The notes beneath the pieces are model-generated. The model saw nothing but the letters and a program-made list of their open reading frames with translations, had not been told where the DNA came from and did not search any database. From NCBI RefSeq assembly GCF_005221385.1, contig NZ_CP039905.1, positions 62,001-126,000 of the forward strand: DNA of 64,000 bases, given 5' to 3'. Each line of letters starts with the position of its first letter. Position 1 is the first letter of the stretch. The translations under genes and the position numbers were made by a program. The stretch comes from Agrobacterium tumefaciens (lineage in GTDB: Bacteria; Pseudomonadota; Alphaproteobacteria; Rhizobiales; Rhizobiaceae). Below are positions 1 to 8,727 of this stretch, piece after piece.

Positions 1-255
1 GTGACGGACCGCCTCAGCCTTCGCCTGGCGCGTCTCATCGTAGATCCTCTGCAACCTTGGCTGCATGAGTTTTCCGAGGGCTGTAAGCCTGCATCCCGCA
101 CGGTCCCTGACAAACAGCTCACCTCCAAGCTCGTCTTCAAGTTTCTTGATCGCAGTCGTCAAGGAAGGTTGGGAGACATTGGAGGCACTGGCTGCGTGGG
201 TGAAGTTTCGGTGCTCAAAGACAGCGAGAAAATACCTGATCTGGTTCATTTCCAT
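1..255 (-). CDS. LysR-family transcriptional regulator, N-terminal part (runs off window)
   Basis: Reading the minus strand from ATG 255-253 gives 85 uninterrupted codons up to the window edge. The product begins MEMNQIRYFLAVFEHRNFTH and continues with ASNVSQPSLTTAIKKLEDEL and LFVRD, the classic LysR winged helix-turn-helix (residues about 3-62). A second in-frame ATG lies two codons downstream (249-247). The gene is divergent from the secreted ABM-domain gene at 416, with 160 bp between them, the usual layout for a LysR regulator and its target. The C-terminal effector domain lies outside the window, so no ligand can be proposed. Confidence 0.85.
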   Translation of the reverse strand, partial: MEMNQIRYFLAVFEHRNFTHAASASNVSQPSLTTAIKKLEDELGGELFVRDRAGCRLTALGKLMQPRLQRIYDETRQAKAEAVRH

Positions 256-415
256 CGCCGCATTCTCCGCCACATCTCAACGCACGCCATCAAAGCAACT
301 TCCATAGTCCATGTCTATTAAAAAATAGAACTTCGGAATTGGAGTCCGACCCATCCGCCATGGGACAAGAGTGCATCGAAACCAAACACGACGAACGTCA
401 AGTCAGGGGACGACC

Positions 416-1135
416 ATGAACACGCAAATCCTTCCGATATGCGCCGCACTGGCTCTGATCACAACTTCTGCAACTGCACAGGACAATCCAATGGAAAATC
501 ATACTGCCAGCTACATCGCCATGCCCGCCGTCGAAGGCCAGACCGTAGCCTTCGCGGAGTTTCTGGCTGGTGCTGCACCTATCGTGCGAGAAACAGAGCC
601 GGGCACTGTACTGTGGTTTGCTCTGCAAGCCGGTGATACGTTCGCAATCTTTGACATCTTCGGAGACGAAGAAGCACGGGGCGCTCACTTCTCAGGAGCA
701 GTTGCAGCTGCCTTGAACCAGAACGCAGACGCGTTGGTCGACGGAGGATGGGACGCCGGTGTTGTCGCGAACATCAACAACTCCGATGTCCTTTCGGTAA
801 AAGCGCCGGTTGACCTCCACAAGGCAACAACCGCAACTTATATCAAGCTCGAAGCTGCTCCAGGTAAAGGTCCCGAATTGACAGCCTTGTTGACCGCCGC
901 TGGTCCGATCGTTGCAGATACCGAACCAAAAACTTTGTTCTGGACGGCGCTGCAGATTGACGAGAACAACTTCGCCATCTTTGACATCTTTGCCGACAGC
1001 TCTGGGCGCGAAGCGCACTTTGCCGGACAAGTCGCCGGGCTCCTTAATGCAAAGGCTTCAGAATTGGTCGCAGGCGGATGGGACGATGGTGTTGTGGCAA
1101 ACGCCCGCAATTTCGACATCCTTGCTACCAAGTAA
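416..1135 (+). CDS. secreted tandem ABM-like (dimeric alpha/beta barrel) protein
   Basis: The ATG at 416 is preferred over the upstream ATG at 371 because it follows a GGGGA ribosome site and opens a clean signal peptide (MNTQILPICAALALITTSATAQ, cleavage after about residue 21). The mature part is an internal duplication: residues about 30-125 and 135-239 each carry TEPGTVLW/TEPKTLFW, then FAIFDIF, a His-containing helix (HFSGAVAAALN/HFAGQVAGLLN) and GGWD-GVVAN. This pattern matches the antibiotic-biosynthesis-monooxygenase (ABM) ferredoxin-like fold. Single ABM domains usually dimerise, so the duplication would form a barrel in one chain. No catalytic residue is evident and a substrate cannot be assigned. 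The divergent LysR gene probably regulates it. A related single-domain ABM gene is at 57547. Confidence 0.75.
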   Translation: MNTQILPICAALALITTSATAQDNPMENHTASYIAMPAVEGQTVAFAEFLAGAAPIVRETEPGTVLWFALQAGDTFAIFDIFGDEEARGAHFSGAVAAALNQNADALVDGGWDAGVVANINNSDVLSVKAPVDLHKATTATYIKLEAAPGKGPELTALLTAAGPIVADTEPKTLFWTALQIDENNFAIFDIFADSSGREAHFAGQVAGLLNAKASELVAGGWDDGVVANARNFDILATK

Positions 1136-1180
1136 TCTCACAGGGTGACTTGAGAAAGAAGTGCCCGGTGCAACCTGGCC

Positions 1181-1986
1181 GGCGTTGTCACGTTGTTCGA
1201 CTGAGGCCGGACGAAGCGCTTTCAGTTAAACTCAGGCAGTTGCGCCGGTCACGGCCTTCCAGTGCGCCATGGCGCGGATCCGATGAATGTGGGTGGCGAG
1301 GGCGGAGTGTTTTTGATGCGACGGGACGAAATGATTTCTAACCGCTGAAAACACGGGGACAAATTGTTGCAGACTGCCGACGGATCGGAAACCCTGCATC
1401 ACTCGTTCTCGTTTTCGCAGCGGCAGATGGGAATTTTCCGCACGGTTGCTAAGGCCCTTGTGTGATCTATGTTCAATGGCCGGCATCACATCTCGCTTTG
1501 CCGCCCCGTATGAACGCAGTTTATCGGTGACAATCCTCTTTGGCGCGAGGGCTTGCTTCTTCAGCAGCCTGATCAGCAATCGCTTGGCAGCCTTGGTGTC
1601 TCGACGGGTCTGCACGATCTCGTCGAGAACATATCCGTCCTGGTCGACGGCTCGCCAAAGCCAATGCTTTCGCCCGCCGATCGTTACGACCACTTCGTCC
1701 AGATGCCAGATATCCTCTCGCGACGGCGTCTTTCTGCGCAGTCGCTTTGCGTAGGCCGCACCGAATTTCCGGCCCCAGCGCCGGATCGTTTCGTAGGACA
1801 CGACGATGCCGCGCTCCAGCAGCATTTCTTCCACCAGCCGCAGGCTTAACGGGAACCGGTAATACAGCCAGACCGCATGGGCGATGATCTGCGGTGGGAA
1901 ACGGTGGTTCTTGTAGCTGATGGTCGGCGTGCTCATCACGTCCGGTTATCCGTCAACCGCTAAGCCACGAACAACGTGACAACGCC
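1181..1986 (-). mobile_element. IS6-family insertion sequence, complete
   Basis: An 806-bp element bounded by perfect 19-bp inverted repeats (1181-1199, GGCGTTGTCACGTTGTTCG, and its complement at 1968-1986) encloses one intact transposase gene. The 8 bp on either side (1173-1180 and 1987-1994) do not match, so the usual IS6 target duplication is missing. This fits cointegrate resolution or deletion after insertion. The right end cuts into an IS110-type gene. Confidence 0.92.
1232..1939 (-). CDS. IS6-family DDE transposase
   Basis: A 235-residue product of the normal IS6 length. It has an N-terminal HTH region (RFPLSLRLVEEMLLERGI...ETIRRW) and then the DDE core: WHLDE near residue 81, VTDKLRSY near 139 and NRAENSH near 168 as the probable acidic triad. 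The reading frame is intact, so the element may be active. It catalyses replicative transposition with cointegrate formation. A decayed relative lies at 27702-28509. Confidence 0.95.
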   Translation of the reverse strand: MMSTPTISYKNHRFPPQIIAHAVWLYYRFPLSLRLVEEMLLERGIVVSYETIRRWGRKFGAAYAKRLRRKTPSREDIWHLDEVVVTIGGRKHWLWRAVDQDGYVLDEIVQTRRDTKAAKRLLIRLLKKQALAPKRIVTDKLRSYGAAKRDVMPAIEHRSHKGLSNRAENSHLPLRKRERVMQGFRSVGSLQQFVPVFSAVRNHFVPSHQKHSALATHIHRIRAMAHWKAVTGATA

Positions 1987-2176
1987 CGACGCGGACAGGG
2001 CGCTGATAACTGCGCAATAGGCTGATCAGGCGATCAAACTCATCGAGATTGTTGAGAACGCTTACTCGGCGGCCACGGATTCTGTCCGGCGCTTCGATCA
2101 GCACTTCGTGGCGTTCCTTAGAAATATCGATCGCTTCCAGAACGGGAGCGGATGCGGTAATGTTGTTGTCGGTCAT
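1987..2176 (-). pseudogene. IS110-family transposase, N-terminal fragment
   Basis: From ATG 2176 the minus strand encodes MTDNNITASAPVLEAIDISK, then ERHEVLIEAPDR and LISLLRSYQRPVRVG. The IDISK motif is the first Asp region of the RuvC-like DEDD domain of IS110 recombinases. The frame ends exactly at the right inverted repeat of the IS6 element (1986), so about 80% of the gene has been lost to that insertion or a linked deletion. Family-level identification only. Confidence 0.7.
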
Positions 2177-2927
2177 AGCCGGTCTCCTTGCAGTGTGGCT
2201 TCGCAAGACCACTGTGATACCTATTGCCCGGCTATGACCACCTGCTTCGCCTGATAAGGCTACGCAACTGGTCAAGCCTCATTCAGCGCATTCTTCCGAA
2301 GATGTTACGGCAGAGAATTCATCTCCCGAGACCTCGATCTGCACAATCGGATAGTTTTCTGCAAAAATCGCCGCCTGAACAACGGTTGAGAAAGCGAGTT
2401 GCAAAACTGAGGCGCAAAAGCCTGAGTTTAATTTTGCGACAAGAGCAACTCGTTTTATCTTGCCTGAGACGGGTGCTAGAAACAAGTCGCTCAAGACATG
2501 ACAGTCAACTCGAAAAGGCGAGACAGAGCAGTGAATGGATTTGTCGAGGTGGCAAATGTACCGCGTGTGTGACGTCAGCGAGAACTTTTGACGGGTTTGT
2601 CCACGTCGTTTCGGGCGATGCTACGAGAAACTTGTGTGCCGCCCGAACGAACGCGACGTAGGCCGGTGGCATGTTGATGAAACTGGTGGGGCACCCACAA
2701 CTCAGGTCATGAAAGAGAGCGGCCGCGATCTTCTAATTCGCATGCTTTCAGATGCGCTCAAACCTAAACAAGGGCGTCCTACTGCATGCGGTAACAGGCC
2801 AATTTTCGATCTCACGCACTTCCTTATGACCGCTCAGCAGATGAGCCTGATTTCGGCGGGACCGAAGTCCCGCAGGAGGGACGCAACCTCGATCGTCTGT
2901 TGCCAATGTTGATAACTCACGCAAGTC
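2177..2927. other. no confident gene; possible decayed regulator DNA
   Basis: About 750 bp without a convincing gene. Bases just right of 2176 may be the noncoding left end of the IS110 remnant. On the minus strand around 2279-2400 a short frame reads QAAIFAENYPIVQIEVSGDE, which resembles the effector-domain start of LysR regulators, but it has no helix-turn-helix upstream and is too short to claim. Plus-strand ORFs here show no family motif. Confidence 0.4.
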
Positions 2928-3097
2928 CTACGGCTCGGGAGCATCCTTGAAGGGTGCGATCGAGTCGATCTCGGCAATCTTCTGGAATTCCCCAAGATAT
3001 TCCTGGCGGTGATTTTCTAACCACCGGGTGACACGGCCATTGGCAAGCAGTTTGGTGACGTATCCCCGCGCTACGGTGAGGTGGAGGTTATCTATTC
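2928..3097 (-). pseudogene. RepB/ParB-type plasmid partition protein, C-terminal fragment
   Basis: The minus strand reads LTVARGYVTKLLANGRVTRW followed by LENHRQEYLGEFQKIAEI and ends at a stop at 2928. This resembles the C-terminal domain of RepB-type plasmid partition proteins, where a hydrophobic ARGY-x-LLxNxRVxR-L helix is typical. The frame upstream (above 3097) is the left end of the Tn3-family transposon, so the N-terminal part is gone. I did not find it at the other side of the transposon (7680-7886). The assignment rests on recalled family resemblance and needs a profile search. Confidence 0.45.
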
Positions 3098-3136
3098 GGG
3101 GTCGGAACAAGAGCAGTCCGAAATCGTACGCTAAGG
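3098..3136 (+). repeat. left 39-bp inverted repeat of Tn3-family element
   Basis: Matches the complement of 7641-7679 at 38 of 39 positions. Terminal GGGG and the internal CCGAAATCGTACGCTAAG block are the TnpA-binding end. Confidence 0.93.
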
Positions 3137-3404
3137 TCGAACGAAACCGGAACGATGCCGTAGATCCGATGTGCAACATCCGATCTCTGTGGATTGCCAC
3201 CGACATGCGCCAATTTTGATTTCTCTGTCCGGCCCGACTCGACAACGCTTCGAGCAGATTGCTCATCAATGGAGTCGGGCGATGGCAAAGCGCAAGCTTC
3301 TTAAAGATCAAGATCGCCGGAAGCTTGTCGACATACCAGTCGACGAGGATAACCTAATCCGACACTATTCGTTGTCATTGGCGGATCGCCTGGAGATTGA
3401 ACTG

Positions 3405-3412
3405 CGGAGACG
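3405..3412. repeat. 8-bp target site duplication, left copy (IS256)
   Basis: CGGAGACG directly left of the IS256 inverted repeat; an identical copy lies at 4771-4778. This length is standard for IS256-family insertion. Confidence 0.92.
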
Positions 3413-4770
3413 GATCGTGTCCCAGCGCGTGGTGTAGCTGGATTTCATAGCCATCGGTGATTTCCGGTAGGGTCGGGTTGCTTAGATCCAACCTGAAGGA
3501 CACCACCGATGACCGACGATATGATGAACCTGCGCTCACTCGTTGAGAAGAGTGCCGACGCCGATTTGCTCCGGGATATGATCGGCTTTGCTGCCGAGAA
3601 GTTGATGGCACTGGAAGTCGGGGCGAAGACTGGCGCGGGATATGGCGAGAAGAACGGCTTTCGACTTGCCCAGCGCAACGGCTACCGCGATCGAGACTGG
3701 GAGACACGAGCAGGGACCGTCGAGCTGCGCATTCCCAAGCTTCGCACAGGCAGCTACTTCCCGAGTTTCCTGGAGCCGCGCCGGATGGCGGAGATGGCTC
3801 TGACGGCGGTCATTCAGGAGGCTTACATCCAAGGCGTTTCGACCCGATCCGTAGATGATCTCGTCAAGGCCATGGGCATGAGCGGCATCTCCAAGAGCCA
3901 GGTATCGCGGCTCTGCGAGGAGATCGACGAGAAGGTGAAGGCCTTCCTCGACCGTCCTATCGAGGGCGAGTGGCCATACCTCTGGATCGATGCCACCTAT
4001 CTGAAGGTTCGTCGCGGCGGACGCATCGTCTCTGTCGCTGTCATCATCGCTGTCGGCGTCAACACCGACGGTCGACGCGAGGTGCTCGGCATGGAGATCG
4101 GCACTTCAGAAGCAGAAGCGATCTGGACTGAGTTCCTGCGCAAGCTGACCAGGCGAGGCCTGCGCGGCGTGAAGCTTGCTGTCTCCGATGCGCATGAGGG
4201 CATCAAGGCAGCGGTGTCGAAGGTGCTGTCCGCCACATGGCAGAGGTGCCGGGTCCACTTTATGCGCAATGCGCTTGCCCATGCCGGGAAGAGCGGACGG
4301 CGTGTCGTCTCTGCCTTCATCGCCACGGCGTTTGCCCAGGATACTCCGGAGGCTGCAAGCACCCAATGGCGTAATGTCGCCGACCAGATCAGGCCGAAAG
4401 TGCCGAAACTCGCTACCCTGATGGATAGTGCCGAGCAGGATGTGCTCGCCTACATGACCTTTCCCAAGCAGCACTGGGCAAAGCTTCATTCAACAAACCC
4501 GATCGAACGTCTCAACGGCGAGATCAAGCGGCGCACCGAAGTCGTCGGTATCTTTCCGAACGACGACGCCATCGTCAGGCTCGTCGGCGCTTTGCTCCTC
4601 GAGCAAAACGACGAGTGGGCTGTTCAGCGATCCCGCTACATGACACTTGAGACCATCGCCACAATGAGCGATGATCCGCTCATCAGCCTGCCAGCCGCAA
4701 GCTGACACTCATCCGCCCCTCTGGGATGAGCCGTGGTCGTCTAAGCTACACCACTCCCCGGGACACGATC
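3413..4770 (+). mobile_element. IS256-family insertion sequence, complete
   Basis: A 1,358-bp element with 27-bp imperfect inverted repeats: left 3413-3439 begins GATCGTGTCCC and ends GTGGTGTAGCT, and the complement of 4744-4770 begins and ends the same way with a few central differences. An 8-bp duplication flanks it and the transposase is intact, so this looks like a clean and probably fairly recent insertion into tnpA. Confidence 0.95.
3509..4705 (+). CDS. IS256-family (mutator) transposase
   Basis: A 398-residue product, normal family length. The N-terminus holds the conserved [20 protein letters not shown] block and [20 protein letters not shown]. The DDE triad is visible as [23 protein letters not shown] and the Glu of [15 protein letters not shown]. 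The [11 protein letters not shown] motif is also characteristic. The ATG at 3509 follows GGACACCACCG and is the first good start after the left repeat. No lesion is seen. Confidence 0.96.
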   Translation: MTDDMMNLRSLVEKSADADLLRDMIGFAAEKLMALEVGAKTGAGYGEKNGFRLAQRNGYRDRDWETRAGTVELRIPKLRTGSYFPSFLEPRRMAEMALTAVIQEAYIQGVSTRSVDDLVKAMGMSGISKSQVSRLCEEIDEKVKAFLDRPIEGEWPYLWIDATYLKVRRGGRIVSVAVIIAVGVNTDGRREVLGMEIGTSEAEAIWTEFLRKLTRRGLRGVKLAVSDAHEGIKAAVSKVLSATWQRCRVHFMRNALAHAGKSGRRVVSAFIATAFAQDTPEAASTQWRNVADQIRPKVPKLATLMDSAEQDVLAYMTFPKQHWAKLHSTNPIERLNGEIKRRTEVVGIFPNDDAIVRLVGALLLEQNDEWAVQRSRYMTLETIATMSDDPLISLPAAS

Positions 4771-4778
4771 CGGAGACG
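4771..4778. repeat. 8-bp target site duplication, right copy (IS256)
   Basis: CGGAGACG, identical to 3405-3412, immediately right of the IS end. Confidence 0.92.
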
Positions 4779-7640
4779 TAATCACAATCGGCTCGGCTTC
4801 GCCATCCAGCTATGTCTAATGCGATACCCGGGTCGAGTGCTTGGAGCAGAAGAAACTCCGCCTCGCGCCATGCTGAAGTATGTTGCTGATCAGATCGGCG
4901 CCGCTCCAGACGAATTTGCCCTCTATGCACGCCGCGAAGAAACCCGTCGGGATCATATGGCGCGGCTAATGGTGTATCTGGATACGAGAAGCGCGACGCT
5001 GCAAGATCGCCGCGCCGCGCTATTGGCGGCAATTCAAGCGGCGACCTTGTCCGACGACGGTGCTGCGATAGCCAGTTCGACTGTCGCCGCGTTTCGCGAA
5101 CGCGGCGCTCTTCTGCCGGCGATCGACACGATCGAACGCATCGGCCTTGCCGGCCGTGCCATAGCCCGGCGGCGAGCAGAAAGAACCCTGATTGAAGACA
5201 TCCCACTCGATAGGCTTCAATCACTGGATAGGCTGTTAGAGGTTGACCCGTCGATCGGCCAGACCCGCTTTCATTGGCTGCGTTCGGCACCAGAAGCGCC
5301 GGCCGCGTCGAACCTCGTCGGGCTGACCGAGCGGATAGCCTTTCTGCGGCGGCTGGAGATCGATCCGGAACTGCAGGCGCGCGTGTCATCCGGACGGTGG
5401 GACCAGATGATCCGGGAGGGCAACGCAACGCCGGCTTGGCTTGCCAACGACTTCAACGCCAGCCGTCGCCACGCTCTGATCGTGGCCCAAGTCATCAAGC
5501 TTTGCCAGAAGCTCACGGACGATGCGGTGACGATGTTCATCAAGCTGATGGGTAAATTGTTCTCGCAAGCCAACAATCGAAAGAAGCAGCGACAGATGGA
5601 CTGCAGGGCGAATACCGCCAAAGCGCTGCGCATGTTTCTAGATACGATCACCGCACTGCAGTCCGCCAACGACCATGGTCGGAACGCATTGGATGTTCTC
5701 GACCAAAAAGTCGGTTGGGACCGGTTGCTTCGGATGAAGCCTGAGCTTGAGTCGATGGTCGACGACAACGAGGCACCGCCGTTGACCGTGGCAGCCGAAC
5801 AATACGCGACCGTCCACAAATACATTGGTGCATTTCTTCAGGCCTTCACGTTTCGCTCGGCGCATCGCCACGACCCGCTTCTGGCGGCAATTGCGCTGCT
5901 GAAACGGCTTTATGCCGAGAAGCGGCGGACACTCCCTGATCGCGTGCCGCTCACCCATCTCAGCCAAACTGATCGACGGCTTATCTTCGAACAAGGGAAA
6001 CCTGATCGCCGTCTCTACGAGATCGCCACGCTAGCGGCTTTGCGAGACCGGCTTAGATCTGCGGACATTTGGGTCGACGGCAGCCGATCTTTCCGGCCGA
6101 TTGACGAGCATCTGATGCCGCGGTCGACATTCATCACGATGAAGGAAGAAGATCGTCTCGGTTTGGGGGTCCAAGGCGACGGCGCGCAGTGGCTTGCTGA
6201 AGCGTGCCAGATGCTCGAGTTCAACCTGCAGCGTCTTGCGCACAGAGCACGATCCGGAAAGCTCGAAGGAGTTCGTCTTGAGGCCGGAACGTTGATCGTC
6301 ACACCAACCGTCGGCGAAGTCCCCGTGGCAGCAGAGGAACTGAATGCCGAGATCAGCGATATGTATCCGTTGGTCGAGGTTCCCGACTTGTTAAGGGAAG
6401 TGCATGAATGGACCGGCTTTGCGGATCACTTCACGCATGTTCGTACCGGCGACATCCCGAAAAATGTCTCTGCCATGCTCGCTGGTGTACTGGCCGATGC
6501 GACGAACCTCGGCCCAAAGCGAATGGCGGGCGCATCCAAGGGGATCAGCGCTCACCAGATTGGGTGGATGCGCACATTCCATGCCCGATCGGAGACCTAC
6601 CGCGCGGCGCAAGCGTGCATCACCGATGTCCACACCCAGCATCCGCATTCCCGCCTTTGGGGCAATGGCACAACGTCATCGTCAGATGGCCAATTTTTTC
6701 GTGCGAGTGACCGAGCCGCAAAGCGCGGCGACATCAATTTGCACTACGGCAGCGAACCCGGGACGAAATTCTATAGCCATCTATCAGATCAGTACGGCTA
6801 CTTCGGCATTTTGCCCATCAGTCCGACCGAAAGCGAGGCGGCCTATGTGCTCGATGGGCTCTTCGACCAGGACACGGTGCTCGACATTCAGGAACACTTT
6901 ACCGACACGGGCGGTGCCAGTGATCATATCTTCGGGCTGTTCGCCTTGATCGGAAAGCGGTTCTCACCGCGACTGCGCAATCTCAAAGACCGGAAGTTCC
7001 ACACGTTCGAGAGGAGCGATGCATATCCAACCCTGTCGAACCATATCGGGGCGCCGATCAACACCGCCCTGATTCTCGACCATTGGGACGATCTGCTGCA
7101 TCTCGCGGCGTCGATCACGACGCGGTCCGTGGTACCGTCTACGATCCTGAAGAAGCTGTCCGCATCTCCGAAGCAAAGCCATCTCGCGAGGGCGCTCCGC
7201 GAACTCGGCCGTATCGAAAGGTCGCTCTTCATGATCGAATGGTACTCAAGTCCGGCATTGCGGCGGAGATGCCAAGCCGGTCTCAACAGGGGAGAGGCCG
7301 CCCATAAGCTGAAACGCGCTGTGTTCTTCCACGAGCGAGGCGAGATCCGTGACCGGTCGTTCGAAAGCCAAGCTTTCCGCGCCTCGGGGCTCAATCTCGT
7401 CGTCAGTGCGATCGTGCACTGGAATACGGTTTATCTTGATCGCGCGGTCACACAGCTGAAACGAGCGGGGCGAGACATTCCTGATACTCTATTGAAACAC
7501 ATATCGCCGCTCAGTTGGGAACATATCAACCTTACCGGCATCTACACATGGGATGCCGAACATCAGATGCCGAACGGATTTCGATCGCTCCGCTTTCCGG
7601 CTAGGCTAAGGAACGCCGCGTAAGTTCTCATTCCGTTCGT

Positions 7641-7679
7641 CCTTAGCGTACGATTTCGGACTGCTCTTGTTCTGACCCC
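7641..7679 (-). repeat. right 39-bp inverted repeat of Tn3-family element
   Basis: Complement begins GGGGTCAGAACAAGAGCAG and pairs with 3098-3136 with one mismatch. It starts 17 bp after the tnpA stop codon. Confidence 0.93.
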
Positions 7680-7840
7680 AAACTGGTTGTCGATCGCTTC
7701 GGTAACCCTGAGTTTCGAAGTTCTGCCTGGCTCCTGTTCTTCTAAAGATAGAAGAGGCTAGCGGCGGCACTGGACCAAATGCAGTTTGCAAGGGCTATCA
7801 GGCCCTTGCTGTAAATCTCAAGGAGAATTCCGGTGAGCAT

Positions 7841-7860
7841 GGCCGGTCCCTTGACCGGCC
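7841..7860. terminator. hairpin downstream of pseudoazurin gene
   Basis: GGCCGGTC, a 4-base loop, then GACCGGCC form a perfect 8-bp stem 27 bp past the pseudoazurin stop. There is no clear U-tract on the minus strand, so intrinsic termination is plausible but not certain. The rest of 7680-7886 shows no gene. Confidence 0.4.
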
Positions 7861-7886
7861 GTCGGTATCGTTTGTATTAATCGCAC

Positions 7887-8324
7887 TTACAGCTGCGACA
7901 GTGCCTTGTCGGTCCGCTCGCGCGCCTTCTTCGGCAACTTTGCGTCCTTGATCGCCTGCACATTGGCGGGGTTATCTCCCACCACGATCACTGCGACCAT
8001 ACCCATACTAAAATGCGGCGTGCACTTTATGACATATACCCCGGGCTTATCGAACGTTTGTTTTACTGTTTCATTGATCTTGCCCTTGAACGGCTCTGCC
8101 CCGTCTGGAACCATGTTTTTTATGGCTTCAGCGTTGTGGCCTTTGTCCTTCGGCACAAAAGTGACAGTGTCACCGACAGCGATTTTTGACATGAGCGGCT
8201 CGAACACCATCACCCCATCGGGACCCTTGTTAAGCATATCAACTTCGAAGTCCGCAGCGATTGCGCTACTGCCTATCAAAACCGAAACAGCGCTTCCGAT
8301 GAGAGTCGTTGCGATAAAATTCAT
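7887..8324 (-). CDS. pseudoazurin (periplasmic blue-copper electron carrier)
   Basis: A 145-residue precursor with a signal peptide (cleaved after about Ala23/24). The cupredoxin motifs of pseudoazurin are all present: GHNAE gives His63, and the CTPHFSMGM loop gives Cys101, His104 and Met109, the four type 1 copper ligands. The mature start [11 protein letters not shown] is typical. Pseudoazurins carry electrons in the periplasm to Cu nitrite reductase and N2O reductase, so its position beside the nos operon is functionally coherent. A strong ribosome site (GAGGAG) precedes the ATG. A 400-bp gap separates it from nosX, so it is probably transcribed separately. Confidence 0.93.
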   Translation of the reverse strand: MNFIATTLIGSAVSVLIGSSAIAADFEVDMLNKGPDGVMVFEPLMSKIAVGDTVTFVPKDKGHNAEAIKNMVPDGAEPFKGKINETVKQTFDKPGVYVIKCTPHFSMGMVAVIVVGDNPANVQAIKDAKLPKKARERTDKALSQL

Positions 8325-8727
8325 TGTATTTCTCCTCGATATTTATACGGCTGCACGACGGCAGCGTAGATCATGGAACTAAGGAGCCGTGGGGCAGCCT
8401 CTGTCTGAACATAACAACCAGGAATGCCCGTTCAACCCAAGGAAAAGCATAAAGTTCCGTTTCGAACCGATCGGCTTAGACGCAGAATCGAAATCCACGA
8501 ATTGGCATAGATAGGATGGTGGCCAATCCTAGCTGTCAATAAATCCCACTAGCTGAGGTGAAGGTTTCTTCCCAACGTTGACGTGTAATTGCCGCCCACC
8601 CAGAACATAGACATCTAGGGCCTGGGAAATGTCGAGTTCGTCATCAGCGGCAGGCGAATACCTCCGGCCAAAGACAGTGAAAGCGTAAAAGCATTTCGAC
8701 AAAATTGCTTGAGCCCATGCGGGACGT
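8325..8727. other. intergenic region between pseudoazurin gene and nosX
   Basis: Roughly 400 bp without a coding signal. It must contain the pseudoazurin promoter and the nos operon 3' end. I saw no convincing FNR/FixK-type palindrome (TTGAT-N4-ATCAA) and no strong terminator. Confidence 0.5.

Larger units (their letters stand above)
3282..7623 (+). pseudogene. tnpA: Tn3-family transposase TnpA, interrupted by IS256 element
   Basis: The gene starts at ATG 3282 (MAKRKLLKDQDRRKLVDIPV, then DLIRHYSL-like DNLIRHYSL) and is cut at 3412 by an IS. It resumes at 4779 with NHNRLGFAIQLCLMRYPG and runs to the stop at 7623. Joining the halves across one copy of the duplicated CGGAGACG restores the frame as ELRRRNHNRLGFA and yields 991 residues, the normal Tn3 transposase length. 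The C-terminal half holds the DDE catalytic region, for example LWGNGTTSSSDGQFF (second Asp) and RGEIRDRSFESQ (Glu). An ORF that begins inside the IS right end (4726) covers residues after the break, but it lacks the N-terminal DNA-binding domain and is unlikely to transpose the element. Precise IS excision would restore the gene. Confidence 0.93.
3098..7679 (+). mobile_element. Tn3-family transposase-only transposon (IS1071-like), carrying an IS256 element
   Basis: The element is bounded by 39-bp inverted repeats, 3098-3136 and 7641-7679, with a single mismatch (position 7, G versus A). Both start with GGGGTC and contain GTCCGAAATCGTACGCTAAG, typical of Tn3 ends. Only one native gene, tnpA, lies inside; no resolvase, res site or cargo is present. 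Removing the inserted IS256 element plus one copy of its 8-bp duplication leaves 3,216 bp, close to the size of IS1071, the well-known resolvase-less Tn3 relative. No 5-bp target duplication is seen (TATTC left, AAACT right), so one flank has been rearranged. Confidence 0.9.

Noticed and set aside
3093..7684. Possible 5-bp target duplication for the Tn3-family element
   Set aside because: Flanks are TATTC and AAACT, which do not match, so insertion is not proven by duplication.
8325..8727. FNR/NnrR site upstream of pseudoazurin
   Set aside because: Scanned by eye for TTGAT-N4-ATCAA and TTG-N8-CAA-type dyads; only poor partial matches were found.
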